DNA of 64,000 bases from Buchnera aphidicola (Myzocallis carpini) (GCF_964059025.1 NZ_OZ060376.1:186392-250391), one strand, 5' to 3'; shown: positions 42,909-54,883, numbered from the stretch's first letter. A program made the numbers and translations. Notes: generated from the letters alone by a model not told the origin.

Positions 42909-42942
42909 TTTACTATATCTTTCTTTTGAAAGATATAGTAAA
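42909..42942. terminator. Bidirectional terminator between bioA and pgl
   Basis: Perfect 15-bp stem (42909-42923 with 42928-42942) closing a TTTT loop, placed midway between the convergent bioA and pgl stops. It is the best-formed hairpin in the window and has T-rich flanks on both strands. Confidence 0.75.
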
Positions 42943-42959
42943 TAATAATTATATCATGT

Positions 42960-43964
42960 TTATATTGTATGGATTGTAATCCATGTTGGATTATTACCTA
43001 CTGAATATTCATATAACGTATTTAAAAAACCATTTTTTTTAGAAATATTATGTACCATAACAGTATTAGATACTTGACCAATAGAAATTAAAAATTTATT
43101 TTTTTCATCAATAATAAATGATTTTGGTTGTTTTGCAGTATAAAAATTATTTACCATACTGAGTGTATAATGTTTATTGATTTGAAAAAGAGTAATTGTA
43201 TTATGTAATCTATCAGAAGCATATAAATATTTTCCACAAGAAGTTATATGAATATCTGAAGACCAATATTGATTTTTGTTATTTTTTGGAAATAATTGAA
43301 TATTTTGTATATGTTGTATATTTTTTTTAATATTATATATTTTCCAAACATCAATGGTGCCATTGAGTTCATTAATATTATATATATATTTTTTATTTGG
43401 GTGTAATGCCATATGCCTTGGTCCAGATTTTTCAAGACAATTAACATATTTCAATGTATCAAAAAAAATATTTTTTTTATTTTTAAAATCTTGAAAATTG
43501 TAACAATAAATACGATCTTGTAATAATGCAGGAAAAAAAACAAAATTATTTGAAAGATCGATATTTACCGAATGACATCCTTCTAAACCATAAAAATTCT
43601 TTACTATTGTGGTTGGTATGTGTTTATTATTAATATAACTGATGTTCATACAACCAGCATGATAATAACTACAAAATAAAAATTCTTCTTGAGCATCTGT
43701 AATAAGGTAATGAGGACTGTATGGGATATTAATTTTATCGATTTTTTTTAATTTTCCATTTTTTAAAATATCATAAATTAAAATTTTATAATAAGGACGT
43801 ATACCAACGTATATTTTTTTTCTTTTTTGTAAAATAGTTATTGTTTGTCCTTCTCCATTATCGGTATCAATAATTTGTATTAAAAACATTTTTCCAGTAT
43901 TTAATAGTTTCCACACTTCAATTGATTTATTACCAGCCGTCACTATATAAATAATTTGTTGCAT
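42960..43964 (-). CDS. pgl: 6-phosphogluconolactonase
   Basis: Hydrolyses 6-phosphogluconolactone in the pentose phosphate pathway. It has 334 residues (E. coli Pgl/YbhE 331), a seven-bladed propeller family. Recognisable blocks are GPRHMALHPNKKYIY, ASDRLHNTI and GNNPTWITIHTI. The start MQQIIYIVT aligns with E. coli MKQTVYIAS. It follows mfd on the same strand after 21 bases. Confidence 0.94.
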   Translation of the reverse strand: MQQIIYIVTAGNKSIEVWKLLNTGKMFLIQIIDTDNGEGQTITILQKRKKIYVGIRPYYKILIYDILKNGKLKKIDKINIPYSPHYLITDAQEEFLFCSYYHAGCMNISYINNKHIPTTIVKNFYGLEGCHSVNIDLSNNFVFFPALLQDRIYCYNFQDFKNKKNIFFDTLKYVNCLEKSGPRHMALHPNKKYIYNINELNGTIDVWKIYNIKKNIQHIQNIQLFPKNNKNQYWSSDIHITSCGKYLYASDRLHNTITLFQINKHYTLSMVNNFYTAKQPKSFIIDEKNKFLISIGQVSNTVMVHNISKKNGFLNTLYEYSVGNNPTWITIHTI

Positions 43965-43985
43965 AATATACCTAGATAATATTCT

Positions 43986-46052
43986 TTATGAATTTGATAA
44001 CTTATCAACAGTAAATATATTTTTTATTTTTTTTAAAACATTAAATATCCATTTAATTCTTTTAATATCATCAAAAACTTTATAAAAATATTTTATAGAA
44101 TATTTTTTTTCTATATTCCATTTTGTAAATTCTTCTGTACACAATTTAAATAATTTTTGTATATCAACTGTTTTTGGAATATGAAGAAAAGTAATTTTTC
44201 CTCCATATTTATTAGATTTTATTTTTGTAATTCCTATTTTATTAGATAGAATTTTGATTCTTATTAATAATATTAAGTTTTTTACTTCTTGAGGTAAAAT
44301 ACCAAAATTATTAATTAATTGTAATTGTATTTTTAATAAATCTTCTTTGTTATTTAATAAATATAATTTTTTGTAAAAATATACTCTTTGAGTAATATCA
44401 GGAATATATTTATTTGGTAATATATTGGGTATAGATAATTGTATTTCTGGTTGTTTTTTTTCTATTTCCGTAAGTGATAAAATAGATTTTTTTTTAATCA
44501 ATTGAATTGTTTTATTTAATAATTCTATATAAAGAGATAACTCAATACTTTTAATATGCCCACTTTGATTATATCCCAATAATTCTCCTATACCTCTAAT
44601 TTTTAAATCATGCATAGATAATTTTAATCCTGCACCAAAATCTTTAATAGATTTTATGGCTTGTAATCTTTTTTTTCCATTCAAAGAGATTTTTTTAAAA
44701 TTTGATATTAATAACCAAGCATAAGCTTGTATATATGATCTACCTACTCTACCTCGCATTTGATGTAGTTGAGCTAATCCAAAGGAATCTGCATTTTCAA
44801 TAATAATGGTATTTACAGTAGGAATGTCAATACCAGTTTCTATAATTGTTGTACATACTAAAATGTCAAATTTTTTTTGATAAAAATCATACATAATTTT
44901 TTTTAATTCATCACTATTCATTTGTCCATGACCAATATTAAACCTTGCTTCTGGAATCATTTTTTGTAATGTATATAATTTTTCTTCTAACATAGATACT
45001 TTATTACAAATATAATAAATCTGTCCTTTTCGTGATAATTCCAGTAATATAATTTTTTTAATTAAATGTATATTATATTTTTTAATAAAAGTTTTTACAG
45101 GTAATCTATTTTTTGGAGGAGTTGAAATAATTGATAAATCACGAATATTACTCATAACCATATTTAGTGTTCTAGGAATAGGTGTAGCTGTTAAAGTTAA
45201 TATATCAATATTAGAAAAATTGTTTTTGATGTTTTCTTTTTGTTTAACTCCAAATCGATGTTCTTCATCTATAATGAGTAAACCTAAATTATGCCATATT
45301 AAATTATTTAGTAAAATTTTATGTGTTCCAATTAAAATATTAGTATATCCATTCTTAACATTTTCAATACATTGTAACTGTTCTGTTTTATTTTGAAATC
45401 TCGATAATACATTAATATTAATTTTCCATGTTGCAAATCTTTCTTGAAAACTTTTATAATGTTGTTGTGCTAATAAAGTAGTTGGTACTAAAACAATAAC
45501 TTGTTTATTATTATTTACAGCAATAAATGCTGCTCGAATAGCAATTTCTGTTTTTCCAAAACCAACATCACCACAAATTAATCGATCCATAGGTATTGGT
45601 TTATTCATATCTTTGAGTACTGCTTTAATAACTTTTTTTTGATCTATGGTCATTTTATGTGGAAAATTTTTACAAAATATTTTATATTTTTCAATATTTA
45701 TCTTAAATGAAAAACCAGGTTTAGAAAACCTATATGCATTACTATCTAATATTTTTGCTGCAATATCTGTAATATTTTTAAATATTTTTTTTCTTTCTTG
45801 ATTCCATTTTCCACTTCCTAAAGTATGTAATACAACTTTTTCATTTTCACATATAGAATTATAATTTTTAATTAAATAAATATGGTATATTGGAACATAT
45901 AATTTAGCATCATTTGCGTATAAAATTGTTAAATATTCCGTTTCAATATTATTATTTTTTAAAATAGTTAATCCCTGATATTTTCCAATTCCGTGTTTTA
46001 AATGAATAACTAGAGTATTTATATTGAATGAAAAGATAGTATTTGTAATCAT
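43986..46052 (-). CDS. mfd: Transcription-repair coupling factor Mfd, N-terminal half missing
   Basis: DNA translocase that removes stalled RNA polymerase. It has 688 residues against 1148 in E. coli. The protein begins just at the RNA-polymerase-interacting domain (VIHLKHGIGKYQG). It retains the helicase motor with Walker A GDVGFGKTEIA, DEEHRFG, TATPIPRT and RGRVGRSYIQAYAW, and the C-terminal domain. The UvrB-like N-terminal region (about 460 residues) that binds UvrA is absent. Upstream DNA has no continuing frame. Polymerase release could survive, but coupling to excision repair could not. Confidence 0.95.
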   Translation of the reverse strand: MITNTIFSFNINTLVIHLKHGIGKYQGLTILKNNNIETEYLTILYANDAKLYVPIYHIYLIKNYNSICENEKVVLHTLGSGKWNQERKKIFKNITDIAAKILDSNAYRFSKPGFSFKINIEKYKIFCKNFPHKMTIDQKKVIKAVLKDMNKPIPMDRLICGDVGFGKTEIAIRAAFIAVNNNKQVIVLVPTTLLAQQHYKSFQERFATWKININVLSRFQNKTEQLQCIENVKNGYTNILIGTHKILLNNLIWHNLGLLIIDEEHRFGVKQKENIKNNFSNIDILTLTATPIPRTLNMVMSNIRDLSIISTPPKNRLPVKTFIKKYNIHLIKKIILLELSRKGQIYYICNKVSMLEEKLYTLQKMIPEARFNIGHGQMNSDELKKIMYDFYQKKFDILVCTTIIETGIDIPTVNTIIIENADSFGLAQLHQMRGRVGRSYIQAYAWLLISNFKKISLNGKKRLQAIKSIKDFGAGLKLSMHDLKIRGIGELLGYNQSGHIKSIELSLYIELLNKTIQLIKKKSILSLTEIEKKQPEIQLSIPNILPNKYIPDITQRVYFYKKLYLLNNKEDLLKIQLQLINNFGILPQEVKNLILLIRIKILSNKIGITKIKSNKYGGKITFLHIPKTVDIQKLFKLCTEEFTKWNIEKKYSIKYFYKVFDDIKRIKWIFNVLKKIKNIFTVDKLSNS

Positions 46053-46183
46053 AAATTAAGTAATATTATTAAAATATAATAATATATTATTATATCTATT
46101 TCTTATACATATCAAAAATAGATAATATAATTATCAATTATACTAAATACATATTGTTTATAATAACAATATATGAGCATGTT

Positions 46184-46212
46184 TTGACTTTAATAAAAGT
46201 AATATATTTATT
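46184..46212 (+). promoter_or_regulatory. Candidate promoter for gapA
   Basis: TTGACT at 46184-46189 followed after 17 bases by TTTATT (46207-46212), about 70 bases before the gapA ATG. The same -35 hexamer occurs before rrs. The -10 box is ambiguous in this A/T-rich DNA. Confidence 0.35.
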
Positions 46213-46267
46213 TTATATATCAATACATTTTTTAGAATAAATATATAATATTTTTTGAATTTTATAA

Positions 46268-47278
<1,011 letters not shown>

Positions 47279-47292
47279 TATTTTATTTTTAA

Positions 47293-47342
47293 TATTGAAC
47301 AGAATATAGTAACGGAATAGTATTATTATATTTTGTTCAATA
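47293..47342. terminator. Bidirectional terminator between gapA and fldA
   Basis: 16-bp inverted repeat (47293-47308 with 47327-47342), with one G-T wobble and an 18-base loop, centred between the convergent stops and flanked by T-rich sequence. Confidence 0.6.
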
Positions 47343-47360
47343 AAAATATATTATAATAAT

Positions 47361-47906
47361 TTATATTGTTATATTTAGCATTTTAAATTTCTCTATTTTA
47401 TTTATTTCATATAAAATTTGTTGTAACCATTTATTAATTCTTACAAGACTTTTTTCTTGTTGTCTATCTTCATCAATAATTAATCCAAAAAATTCTTTAT
47501 CATTCATTAAAGCTTTAGAAGATTCAAATTGATATCCTTCATTAGGCCATTTCCCAATAATAGTTGCATTTTTCTTAATAAGAAAATGATATAAAATTCC
47601 TATTCCATCACAAAAATATTCACTATAATCTTCTTGATCACCACAACCAAATAATGCTACTATTTTATTTTTAAAATTTATCTTTTTTAAATTTGGTAAA
47701 AATTCATCCCAATCACATTGTACTTCTCCATAGTACCAAGTTGGAACTCCAAATATTAAAATATCAAATCGATTAATATCTTCTATTTTAGCATTTGCAA
47801 TATCAAATAATTCTGCTATATCTGTTCCAATTTTTTTATAAATAATCTTTGCAATTTTTTCTGTATTACCGGTATCACTTCCAAAAAAAATTCCTATTTT
47901 ATTCAT
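47361..47906 (-). CDS. fldA: Flavodoxin I
   Basis: FMN electron carrier. It has 181 residues (E. coli 176). The FMN phosphate loop is GSDTGNTEK, and the aromatic and acidic loops are [10 protein letters not shown] and [15 protein letters not shown]. An AGAGGA ribosome site supports the start. In E. coli it feeds electrons to BioB, LipA-type radical-SAM enzymes and IspG. The first two are encoded in this window, and ispG is missing from its usual place. Confidence 0.97.
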   Translation of the reverse strand: MNKIGIFFGSDTGNTEKIAKIIYKKIGTDIAELFDIANAKIEDINRFDILIFGVPTWYYGEVQCDWDEFLPNLKKINFKNKIVALFGCGDQEDYSEYFCDGIGILYHFLIKKNATIIGKWPNEGYQFESSKALMNDKEFFGLIIDEDRQQEKSLVRINKWLQQILYEINKIEKFKMLNITI

Positions 47907-48276
47907 AAATTCCTCTTGAAAATTTTCAAAAAAGATATTTTTTAATATCTATATTTTTAGTTTTATAAATGTAATATTGTATTATAAGTATTTATAATAA
48001 ATATTTAAATATGTTATATACTATATAATGTAATTTTTGAAATTTTTTTAAAATAATTTTTTAAAATACAGAAATATTTTGAATTATTGATAAGGTATTT
48101 ATCTAATAACATTATACCAACCTTATTACATTCAATATTGATACATATTGTATATGGTTTTTTAAATATTCAATATCATGTTGATAACAAATGATGATAT
48201 TCAAGATTTATATTTCTGTTACAAACCTTAAAAATAAAAAAATTATAATATTTTTAAAAATATTGATAGGTTATAT
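47907..48276. other. fldA / ybgI intergenic region
   Basis: 370 A/T-rich bases between divergent genes, with no gene or RNA recognised. A weak promoter-like pair reading toward ybgI is TTGATA at 48087-48092 with CATTAT 17 bases on. It could equally be chance. Confidence 0.4.
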
Positions 48277-49020
48277 ATGAACAATTATCAGTTAGAAGAA
48301 ATTGTCAATAAAAAACTAAATTCGCATTTAATAAAAGATATTACTCCAAATGGTTTGCAAATAGAAGGATGTAAAAAAATTCAAAAAATTTTTGTCGGAG
48401 TCAGCATTTGTCAAAAATTAATAAACATTGCAATTCAGAAAAACGCCCAAGCAATTATTGTACATCATGGTTTTTTTTGGAACAATACATGTCAAAAAAT
48501 TTTACACCATACAAGAAAAAGATTTAAATCCATTTTAAAAAATAATATTAACATATACAGTTGGCATCTTCCACTAGATATTCATAAAAAACTAGGTAAT
48601 AATGTACAAATAGCAAATAAATTGAATATTACCATTGTTGATAAAATTAAAGATATAGTTTTAATAGGAAAATTTCAACATCCTATTTGTTCTAAAGATT
48701 TATATCATCTTATTAAAAAACAGTTTCAACAAATCCCAGTGTATTTTGAAAATAAAAAAAATAATATTATTAAAACTATTGCTTGGTGTAGTGGAAGAGG
48801 GCAAAAATTTATTCAATACACTCGTAATGCAAATATAGATGCTTTTTTAACAGGAGAAGCTTCTGAAGACACTATATATTATGCTCATGAAAATAATATT
48901 CATTTTTTTGCTGCAGGACATCATGCTACTGAACGATATGGAATACAAGCTTTAGGAAAATGGATTGCTAAAAAATATAATTTGTGTGTTAAATTTATAG
49001 ATATCAACAACCCAATATAA
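48277..49020 (+). CDS. ybgI: NIF3-family metal-binding protein YbgI
   Basis: Conserved dinuclear-metal protein; the E. coli protein also has 247 residues, and a GTP cyclohydrolase 1 type 2-like role has been proposed but is unproven. The metal ligands His63-His64 (VHHGFFW), His97 and Asp101 (WHLPLDIH) are present, and so is the C-terminal GHHATERYG block. It precedes sucA after 68 bases. Confidence 0.92.
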   Translation: MNNYQLEEIVNKKLNSHLIKDITPNGLQIEGCKKIQKIFVGVSICQKLINIAIQKNAQAIIVHHGFFWNNTCQKILHHTRKRFKSILKNNINIYSWHLPLDIHKKLGNNVQIANKLNITIVDKIKDIVLIGKFQHPICSKDLYHLIKKQFQQIPVYFENKKNNIIKTIAWCSGRGQKFIQYTRNANIDAFLTGEASEDTIYYAHENNIHFFAAGHHATERYGIQALGKWIAKKYNLCVKFIDINNPI

Positions 49021-49088
49021 AATTATTATTTTTTCTTTTTAATATATTAAATACGTTATTTCGATTATGATAATTCTATGGATATTTT

Positions 49089-51814
49089 ATGCAAAAAGAA
49101 CTTTTTTTAAATTCCTATCTCAATAAATTGCATTATACCAATCAATTGTATGTAGAAAACATCTACCAAAAATCTTTGCAAGAAAGAAACAACATACCTT
49201 TATACTGGAATAATGTTTTTCAAAAAAAAAAATTTTTTCCTGTATGTGAAAAAAATACTAAAAATAATCACTATATTCAAAAAAAAAAAAAAATATACAT
49301 GATTATATTAATTTTCAAATAATAAATTTTTTCAGAAAATATGGACATCAATATGCAATATTAGATCCATTAGAAATGTTTAATCAACATAAACAATTAT
49401 CTTTGTTAAAAATATTGAAAATAATATCTATGGAAAATGAAGATAATGAACTTTTTCATATTCAACATTATAATTGCAATCATTCCGATAACATCAATAT
49501 TTATAATAAATTCAAAAAAATATATTGTGGTCACTTTGGAATAGAATATATGCACGTTGAAAATGTACAAGAACGTACTTGGATACAAAAAAATATAGAG
49601 AAACAATCGGATCATTTTCAATTATCAAAAAAAAAACAGAAATATATATTAAAAAATTTAATAAAATCAGAAGTTTTTGAAAAATTTCTTCATACTACAT
49701 TTACAGGTTCAAAACGTTTTTCGCTAGAAGGAGCAGACATATTAATTCCTATGTTACATCAGATTATAGATTATGCGGCTCATCAATGTTCTTCTAAAAT
49801 CATAATTGGAATGGCACATCGAGGAAGATTAAATGTATTAGTTAATGTATTAGAAAAATCAATAAATGAATTGTGTTATGAATTTTCTGAACAATATAAT
49901 ATTTATCGTGGTACAGGGGATGCAAAATATCATTCTGGTTTACATAAATTACTTAATATAAATAATAGGAGTATTAGTGTAGAAATACGTCCTAATCCAT
50001 CACACTTAGAAATTATTAATCCAGTTGTTATGGGATTTTCAAAAGCATATATTGAAACATTGCAAACAAACAATACAAACAATATTTTACCTATTAATAT
50101 TCATGGTGATGCTGCAATTATTGGTCAGGGAGTCAACCAAGAAGTATTAAATATGTCTCAAACAAATCATTATTCTGTTGGAGGAACATTACATATTGTT
50201 ATAAATAATCAAATTGCTTTTACAACATCTTCAATAAAAGATCTTAGATCTAGTAGATACTGTACAGATATTGCTAAAATTATACAAGCACCAGTTTTTC
50301 ATGTTAATTCTGATCATCCTAATGTTGTATTTTTTGTTCTTGATTTAGCATTACAATTTAAATATATATTTCAAAAAGATGTTTTTATTGATTTAGTTTG
50401 TTATCGTAGAAATGGACACAATGAATCAGATGAACCCAGCGTGACACAACCTATTATGTATAAAAAAATTAAAAAACATTTTCCTGTTTGTAAAATGTAT
50501 GCTAAATATTTAGAATCAAAAAATATTATTGATACTCATTTTTTTAATTTTTGGAAATTAAAATACCGTGAAAAAATTAATATATTAAGTAAATTACCGG
50601 TTATACAAAAAAATGTTTTTTATAAAAAATTGAAAGATATACCGAATACATATATCTCAAAAAATATAAATTTACAGAATTTATTTATAAAAATGCATAA
50701 TATTCCATACAGTTTTGAATTACATAATAGAGTATATAAAATATATCAAGATCGTATATACAGGATGAATAAAAAACAATTTCTTGATTGGGGGGGAGCA
50801 GAAAATCTTGCTTATGCTAACATATTATATCATGGAATATCATGTAGATTATCCGGAGAAGATGTAGGTAGAGGTACATTTTTTCATCGTCATATTAAAA
50901 TATATGATCAAAAAAATGGAAATTCTTATATTCCTGTCAATTATTTACACAAATTACAAGGAAAAATGTCTGTTTGTAATTCTGTTCTTTCAGAAGAAGG
51001 AGTGTTAGCCTTTGAATATGGATATTCTACAAATTCATATAATACAATAAATATTTGGGAAGCACAGTTTGGTGATTTTTCTAATGGAGCGCAGATTGTT
51101 ATTGATCAGTTTATTTGTTCAGGAGAACAAAAATGGAATTTAAAATCAAAATTAGTTATGCTATTACCTCATGGATATGAAGGACAAGGACCTGAACATT
51201 CTTCTGCTAGAATAGAACGGTTTTTACAACTTTGTGCTCAACATAATATGAGAATTTGTATTCCTTCTACAGCGGCACAAATATATCATATGTTATGTAA
51301 TCAAGCATTACAAAAGATCATGAAACCATTAATTATCTTTACACCAAAATCTTTATTAAGAAATTCTATGACTTATTCATCATTTATGGAAATAAAAAAT
51401 AAATATTTCAAAAAAATAATTGATGAAATAGATATTATTAATATTACAAAAATTAAAAAAATCATCTTTTGTTCAGGAAAAATATATTATGACTTATTAA
51501 ATCAAAGAAGAAAAAAGGAAGATATTCGTGTTATTTTAATTCGTATAGAACAATTATATCCTTTTCCTGTTCACGAAATATTGAAAGTATTACATTTTTA
51601 TAAAAATATTAAAAATATTGTATGGTGTCAAGAAGAACCAAAAAATCAAGGTTCATGGTACTATATACATCAACAATTTCAAAAATTATCTCCTTTTGAT
51701 AATTACCTTAGTTATATTGGTCGACCTTCTTCTGCTGCTCCAGCAGTAGGATGTTTTTCTATTCATAAAAAACAACAAAATAAGATTATTGATGATGCAT
51801 TAAATATTATTTAA
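49089..51814 (+). CDS. sucA: 2-oxoglutarate dehydrogenase E1, frameshifted at an A15 tract
   Basis: Thiamine-diphosphate decarboxylase of the 2-oxoglutarate dehydrogenase complex. The first frame (49089-49322) gives the E1 N-terminus (LNSYLNKLHYTNQLYVENIY). After fifteen A at 49279-49293 the homologous sequence continues in another frame (NFFRKYGHQYAILDPLEMF), which is open to 51814. The ATG at 49376 is only an internal methionine. One added A (or loss of two) gives about 908 residues (E. coli 933). The ThDP domain (GMAHRGRLNVLVN, IHGDAAIIGQG) and the pyrimidine domain (LSEEGVLAFEYGYS) are intact. sucB follows after 15 bases. The strong conservation after the tract argues that product is made, perhaps by polymerase slippage. 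A sequencing miscount is also possible. Confidence 0.93.
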
Positions 51815-51829
51815 GGATATTTTTGATAT

Positions 51830-52990
51830 ATGGAAGAAATAAATATTTTAGTTCCAGAACTACCAGAGTCAATTAATACCGCAACAGTTATTAAATGGCA
51901 TAAAAAAATAGGTGAATATATTCAAGAAGATGAAATTATAGTCGATATTGAAACTGAAAAAGTAATTTTAGAAGTACCATCTAGTATCAATGGCATGTTA
52001 ATTACAATATTAAAAAATGAAGGTGATATAGTTATTAGTAAGCAAATTTTAGGAAAATTAAAGAATATTGAAAAAGGTAGTATAAAAAAACTCTATCAAG
52101 ATATTGATAATAATAACCAAAAGAATAAAAAAATTCAAGATATTAATAATCATATCAATATTCATTATAGTCCTTCTCAAAGAAGAGAGATAATAAAAAA
52201 AGATACTAATCAAGATCTTTCATCTAACAATAATATCAAAAAAAAAGATATTTCAAAAACAAAATCTATTAAAAATAATATTGTTACAACAAGAAATATA
52301 AAAAAAGTTCCAATGACAGTCATTCGTAAAAGAATATCAGAAAGATTACTACAGACCGTAAAAAATACCGCTATGTTAACTACTTTTAATGAAGTTAATA
52401 TGCAGTCAATTCTTCAAATACGTAATAAATATCGTAATTTTTTTCAAAAAAAATATAATATACGATTAGGTTTAATGTCTTTTTTTATTAAAGCTGTTGT
52501 AGAAGCGTTAAAATGTTTTCCTATTATTAATGCTAAAATTGATGATAATCAAATAATATTTTATGAATATTTTGATATTAATATTGCTATTGCGAGCGAT
52601 AAAGGATTATTAACTCCTCTCTTAAAAGATGTTAACTTAATGTCTATGGCACAAATAGAACAAAAAATTCAATATTTTATCACTGCAGCCAATGCAGAAA
52701 CAATAACATTAGAAGATTTATTAAGTGGTAATTTTACAATTACTAATGGAGGAGTATTCGGTTCATTATTATCCACCCCAATTATTAATCCACCTCAAAC
52801 AGCTATTTTAGGTATGCATAAAATTCAAGATCGTGTTATTGTGATTGATAAAAAGATGACAATTGCTCCAATGATGTATTTATCTCTTTCCTATGACCAT
52901 CGGTTAATAGATGGAAAAGAAGCAATAGGATTTTTAAAAAAAATAAAAAATATTTTAGAAGATTTTTCTAGAATTTTATTAAATATTTAA
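51830..52990 (+). CDS. sucB: Dihydrolipoamide succinyltransferase (E2o) with eroded subunit-binding domain
   Basis: Core acyltransferase of 2-oxoglutarate dehydrogenase. It has 386 residues (E. coli 405). The lipoyl domain (1-80) carries the lipoyl lysine Lys44 in ETEKVILEV. The catalytic domain (about 158-386) ends with [12 protein letters not shown] (His357, Asp361) and has [11 protein letters not shown]. The middle peripheral-subunit-binding domain keeps only its first helix ([11 protein letters not shown], about 114-124). The GTGVGGRLTREDV-like loop and second helix seen in E. coli are replaced by a lysine/asparagine linker. It is co-transcribed with sucA. Lipoate comes from lipB/lipA in this window. 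Confidence 0.96.
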   Translation: MEEINILVPELPESINTATVIKWHKKIGEYIQEDEIIVDIETEKVILEVPSSINGMLITILKNEGDIVISKQILGKLKNIEKGSIKKLYQDIDNNNQKNKKIQDINNHINIHYSPSQRREIIKKDTNQDLSSNNNIKKKDISKTKSIKNNIVTTRNIKKVPMTVIRKRISERLLQTVKNTAMLTTFNEVNMQSILQIRNKYRNFFQKKYNIRLGLMSFFIKAVVEALKCFPIINAKIDDNQIIFYEYFDINIAIASDKGLLTPLLKDVNLMSMAQIEQKIQYFITAANAETITLEDLLSGNFTITNGGVFGSLLSTPIINPPQTAILGMHKIQDRVIVIDKKMTIAPMMYLSLSYDHRLIDGKEAIGFLKKIKNILEDFSRILLNI

Positions 52991-53103
52991 TATTTCACAT
53001 ATTATGTTATAATCTTTTATAACAATATTATAAAATATATACTTTATAATTATTAACAATATTTTCATTTACTATAATGAATATTATATTAAGGATCAAA
53101 AAG

Positions 53104-53811
53104 ATGTATAATAAACAATTAATTCTTATTAGACACGGGGAAAGTACATGGAACAAACTCAATCGATTTACTGGATGGACTGATGTAGAACTTTCCAATC
53201 AAGGCAAAAAAGAAGCTCAATTATCTGGTCAAATACTTAAGAAAAAAAAAATTAATTTTGATTATTGTTATACTTCTTTATTAAAAAGAGCTATCCATAC
53301 CTTATGGATTATTTTAAATGAATTAGATCAGGTATGGTTAACAGTAAAAAAAACATGGAGATTAAATGAAAGACATTATGGAAATTTACAAGGATTAAAT
53401 AAAGATGAAATAGCTACTAAATATGGTGATAAAATAGTAAATCAATGGCGTCGTAGTTTTACTAGTGTTCCTCCCAAAATGAAAAATACTGATAATTGGT
53501 CATCTTGTAATGATGAAAGATATAAAAATTTAAAAAATAACGAAATTCCTTCCTCTGAAAGTTTAGAATTAACATTAAATAGAGTGTTACCATTTTGGAA
53601 AAATAATATATTACCAAAAATTCAACAAAATAATAGAATTCTAATTGTAGCACATGGAAATTCTTTACGTGCTTTGATGAAATATTTATCCCATTTAAAT
53701 AATGAAGAAATAATCGATTTACATATTCCAACTGGAGTACCTATTGTATATAATTTAAATAATACCTTATGTACACCAATGAAATATTCATTTTTAAAAA
53801 ATGATGAATAA
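53104..53811 (+). CDS. gpmA: 2,3-bisphosphoglycerate-dependent phosphoglycerate mutase
   Basis: Interconverts 3- and 2-phosphoglycerate. Catalytic His11 lies in RHGESTWN, with ERHYGNLQGLNK and AHGNSLRAL. I start at the ATG at 53104 (AGGA ten bases upstream), giving 235 residues against 250 in E. coli. The mobile C-terminal tail is cut short. A hairpin follows. Confidence 0.96.
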   Translation: MYNKQLILIRHGESTWNKLNRFTGWTDVELSNQGKKEAQLSGQILKKKKINFDYCYTSLLKRAIHTLWIILNELDQVWLTVKKTWRLNERHYGNLQGLNKDEIATKYGDKIVNQWRRSFTSVPPKMKNTDNWSSCNDERYKNLKNNEIPSSESLELTLNRVLPFWKNNILPKIQQNNRILIVAHGNSLRALMKYLSHLNNEEIIDLHIPTGVPIVYNLNNTLCTPMKYSFLKNDE

Positions 53812-53837
53812 ATTTTTAAAAAATTTTTAAATATATC

Positions 53838-53862
53838 ATATTTTGAAATTGTTTCAAAATAT
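53838..53862 (+). terminator. Hairpin after gpmA
   Basis: Perfect 11-bp inverted repeat (53838-53848 with 53852-53862) with a TTG loop, 26 bases after the gpmA stop. A T-rich run (TTGTTTTTATT) starts about nine bases later, so it is a plausible terminator before pfkA. Confidence 0.55.
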
Positions 53863-53920
53863 TTAGAAAATTGTTTTTATTATTGATATTTTAAATTCAA
53901 TACCTACTTTAAGATATATT

Positions 53921-54883
53921 ATGATTAAAAGAATTGGCATCTTAACAAGTGGTGGTGATGCCCCTGGAATGAATGCTGCTATTAGATCTATAGTACGTAC
54001 AGGGATAAATAAAAAATTAGAAATATTTGGTATATACGATGGATATTTAGGTTTATATAATAATAGAATATACAAATTAAATTATCATAGCGTTTCTAAT
54101 ATTATTAATAGAGGGGGTACTCTATTAGGATCAGCACGATTTCCGGAATTTTATCAAAAAAACATTAGACTATCAGCAATCCAAAATATTAAAAATAAAA
54201 AAATTGATGCTCTTATTATTATTGGAGGAGATGGATCATACATTGGTGCTCAAAAATTAACCGATATGGGTGTTCCATGTATTGGACTGCCTGGAACGAT
54301 TGACAATGATATTGTTGGAACAGACTATACAATTGGTTATTTTACAGCTTTAGAAACAATTGTAGAGGCTATAGATCGTTTAAGAGATACATCTTCTTCA
54401 CATCAAAGAATTTCTATAGTAGAAGTTATGGGAAGATCTTGTGGTGATTTAACTTTATCTGCTGCTATAGCTGGAGGTTGTGAGTTTATTATTTTACCTG
54501 AAATTCCTTATCAAAAAGAATTATTACTAAAAGAAATACAGATAGGCATGAAAAAAGGGAAAAAACATGCTATTATTGTAATTACAGAATGTATTTGTGA
54601 TGTTGAAAAATTAGCACAATATATTCAAAAAGAAACTAAAAAAGAAACTAGAGCTACAATATTAGGACATATACAACGAGGTGGTTCTCCAGTAGCCTAC
54701 GATAGGATATTAGCTTCTAGAATGGGTGCATATGCTATTTCATTAGCATTAAAAGGATATGGCGGAAAATGTATTGGAATTAAAAATGAAAAAATGATTT
54801 ACCATGATATTTTAACAGCTATTAAAAATAAAAATAAAAATTTTAAATATGAGTGGTTTAAAATTGCTAAAAATCTTTATTAA
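53921..54883 (+). CDS. pfkA: 6-phosphofructokinase I
   Basis: Commits fructose 6-phosphate to glycolysis using ATP. It has 320 residues, as in E. coli. ATP site GGDAPGMN and GGDGSYIGA, catalytic PGTIDNDI (Asp128), and the C-terminal [15 protein letters not shown] are all intact. A GC-rich hairpin follows the stop. It converges on tpiA. Confidence 0.97.
   Translation: MIKRIGILTSGGDAPGMNAAIRSIVRTGINKKLEIFGIYDGYLGLYNNRIYKLNYHSVSNIINRGGTLLGSARFPEFYQKNIRLSAIQNIKNKKIDALIIIGGDGSYIGAQKLTDMGVPCIGLPGTIDNDIVGTDYTIGYFTALETIVEAIDRLRDTSSSHQRISIVEVMGRSCGDLTLSAAIAGGCEFIILPEIPYQKELLLKEIQIGMKKGKKHAIIVITECICDVEKLAQYIQKETKKETRATILGHIQRGGSPVAYDRILASRMGAYAISLALKGYGGKCIGIKNEKMIYHDILTAIKNKNKNFKYEWFKIAKNLY

Noticed and set aside
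49376-51814. A stand-alone 812-residue E1 starting at the ATG at 49376
   Set aside because: Conserved SucA sequence (RKYGHQYAILDPLE) continues upstream of this ATG in the same frame, so it is an internal methionine of a frameshifted gene.
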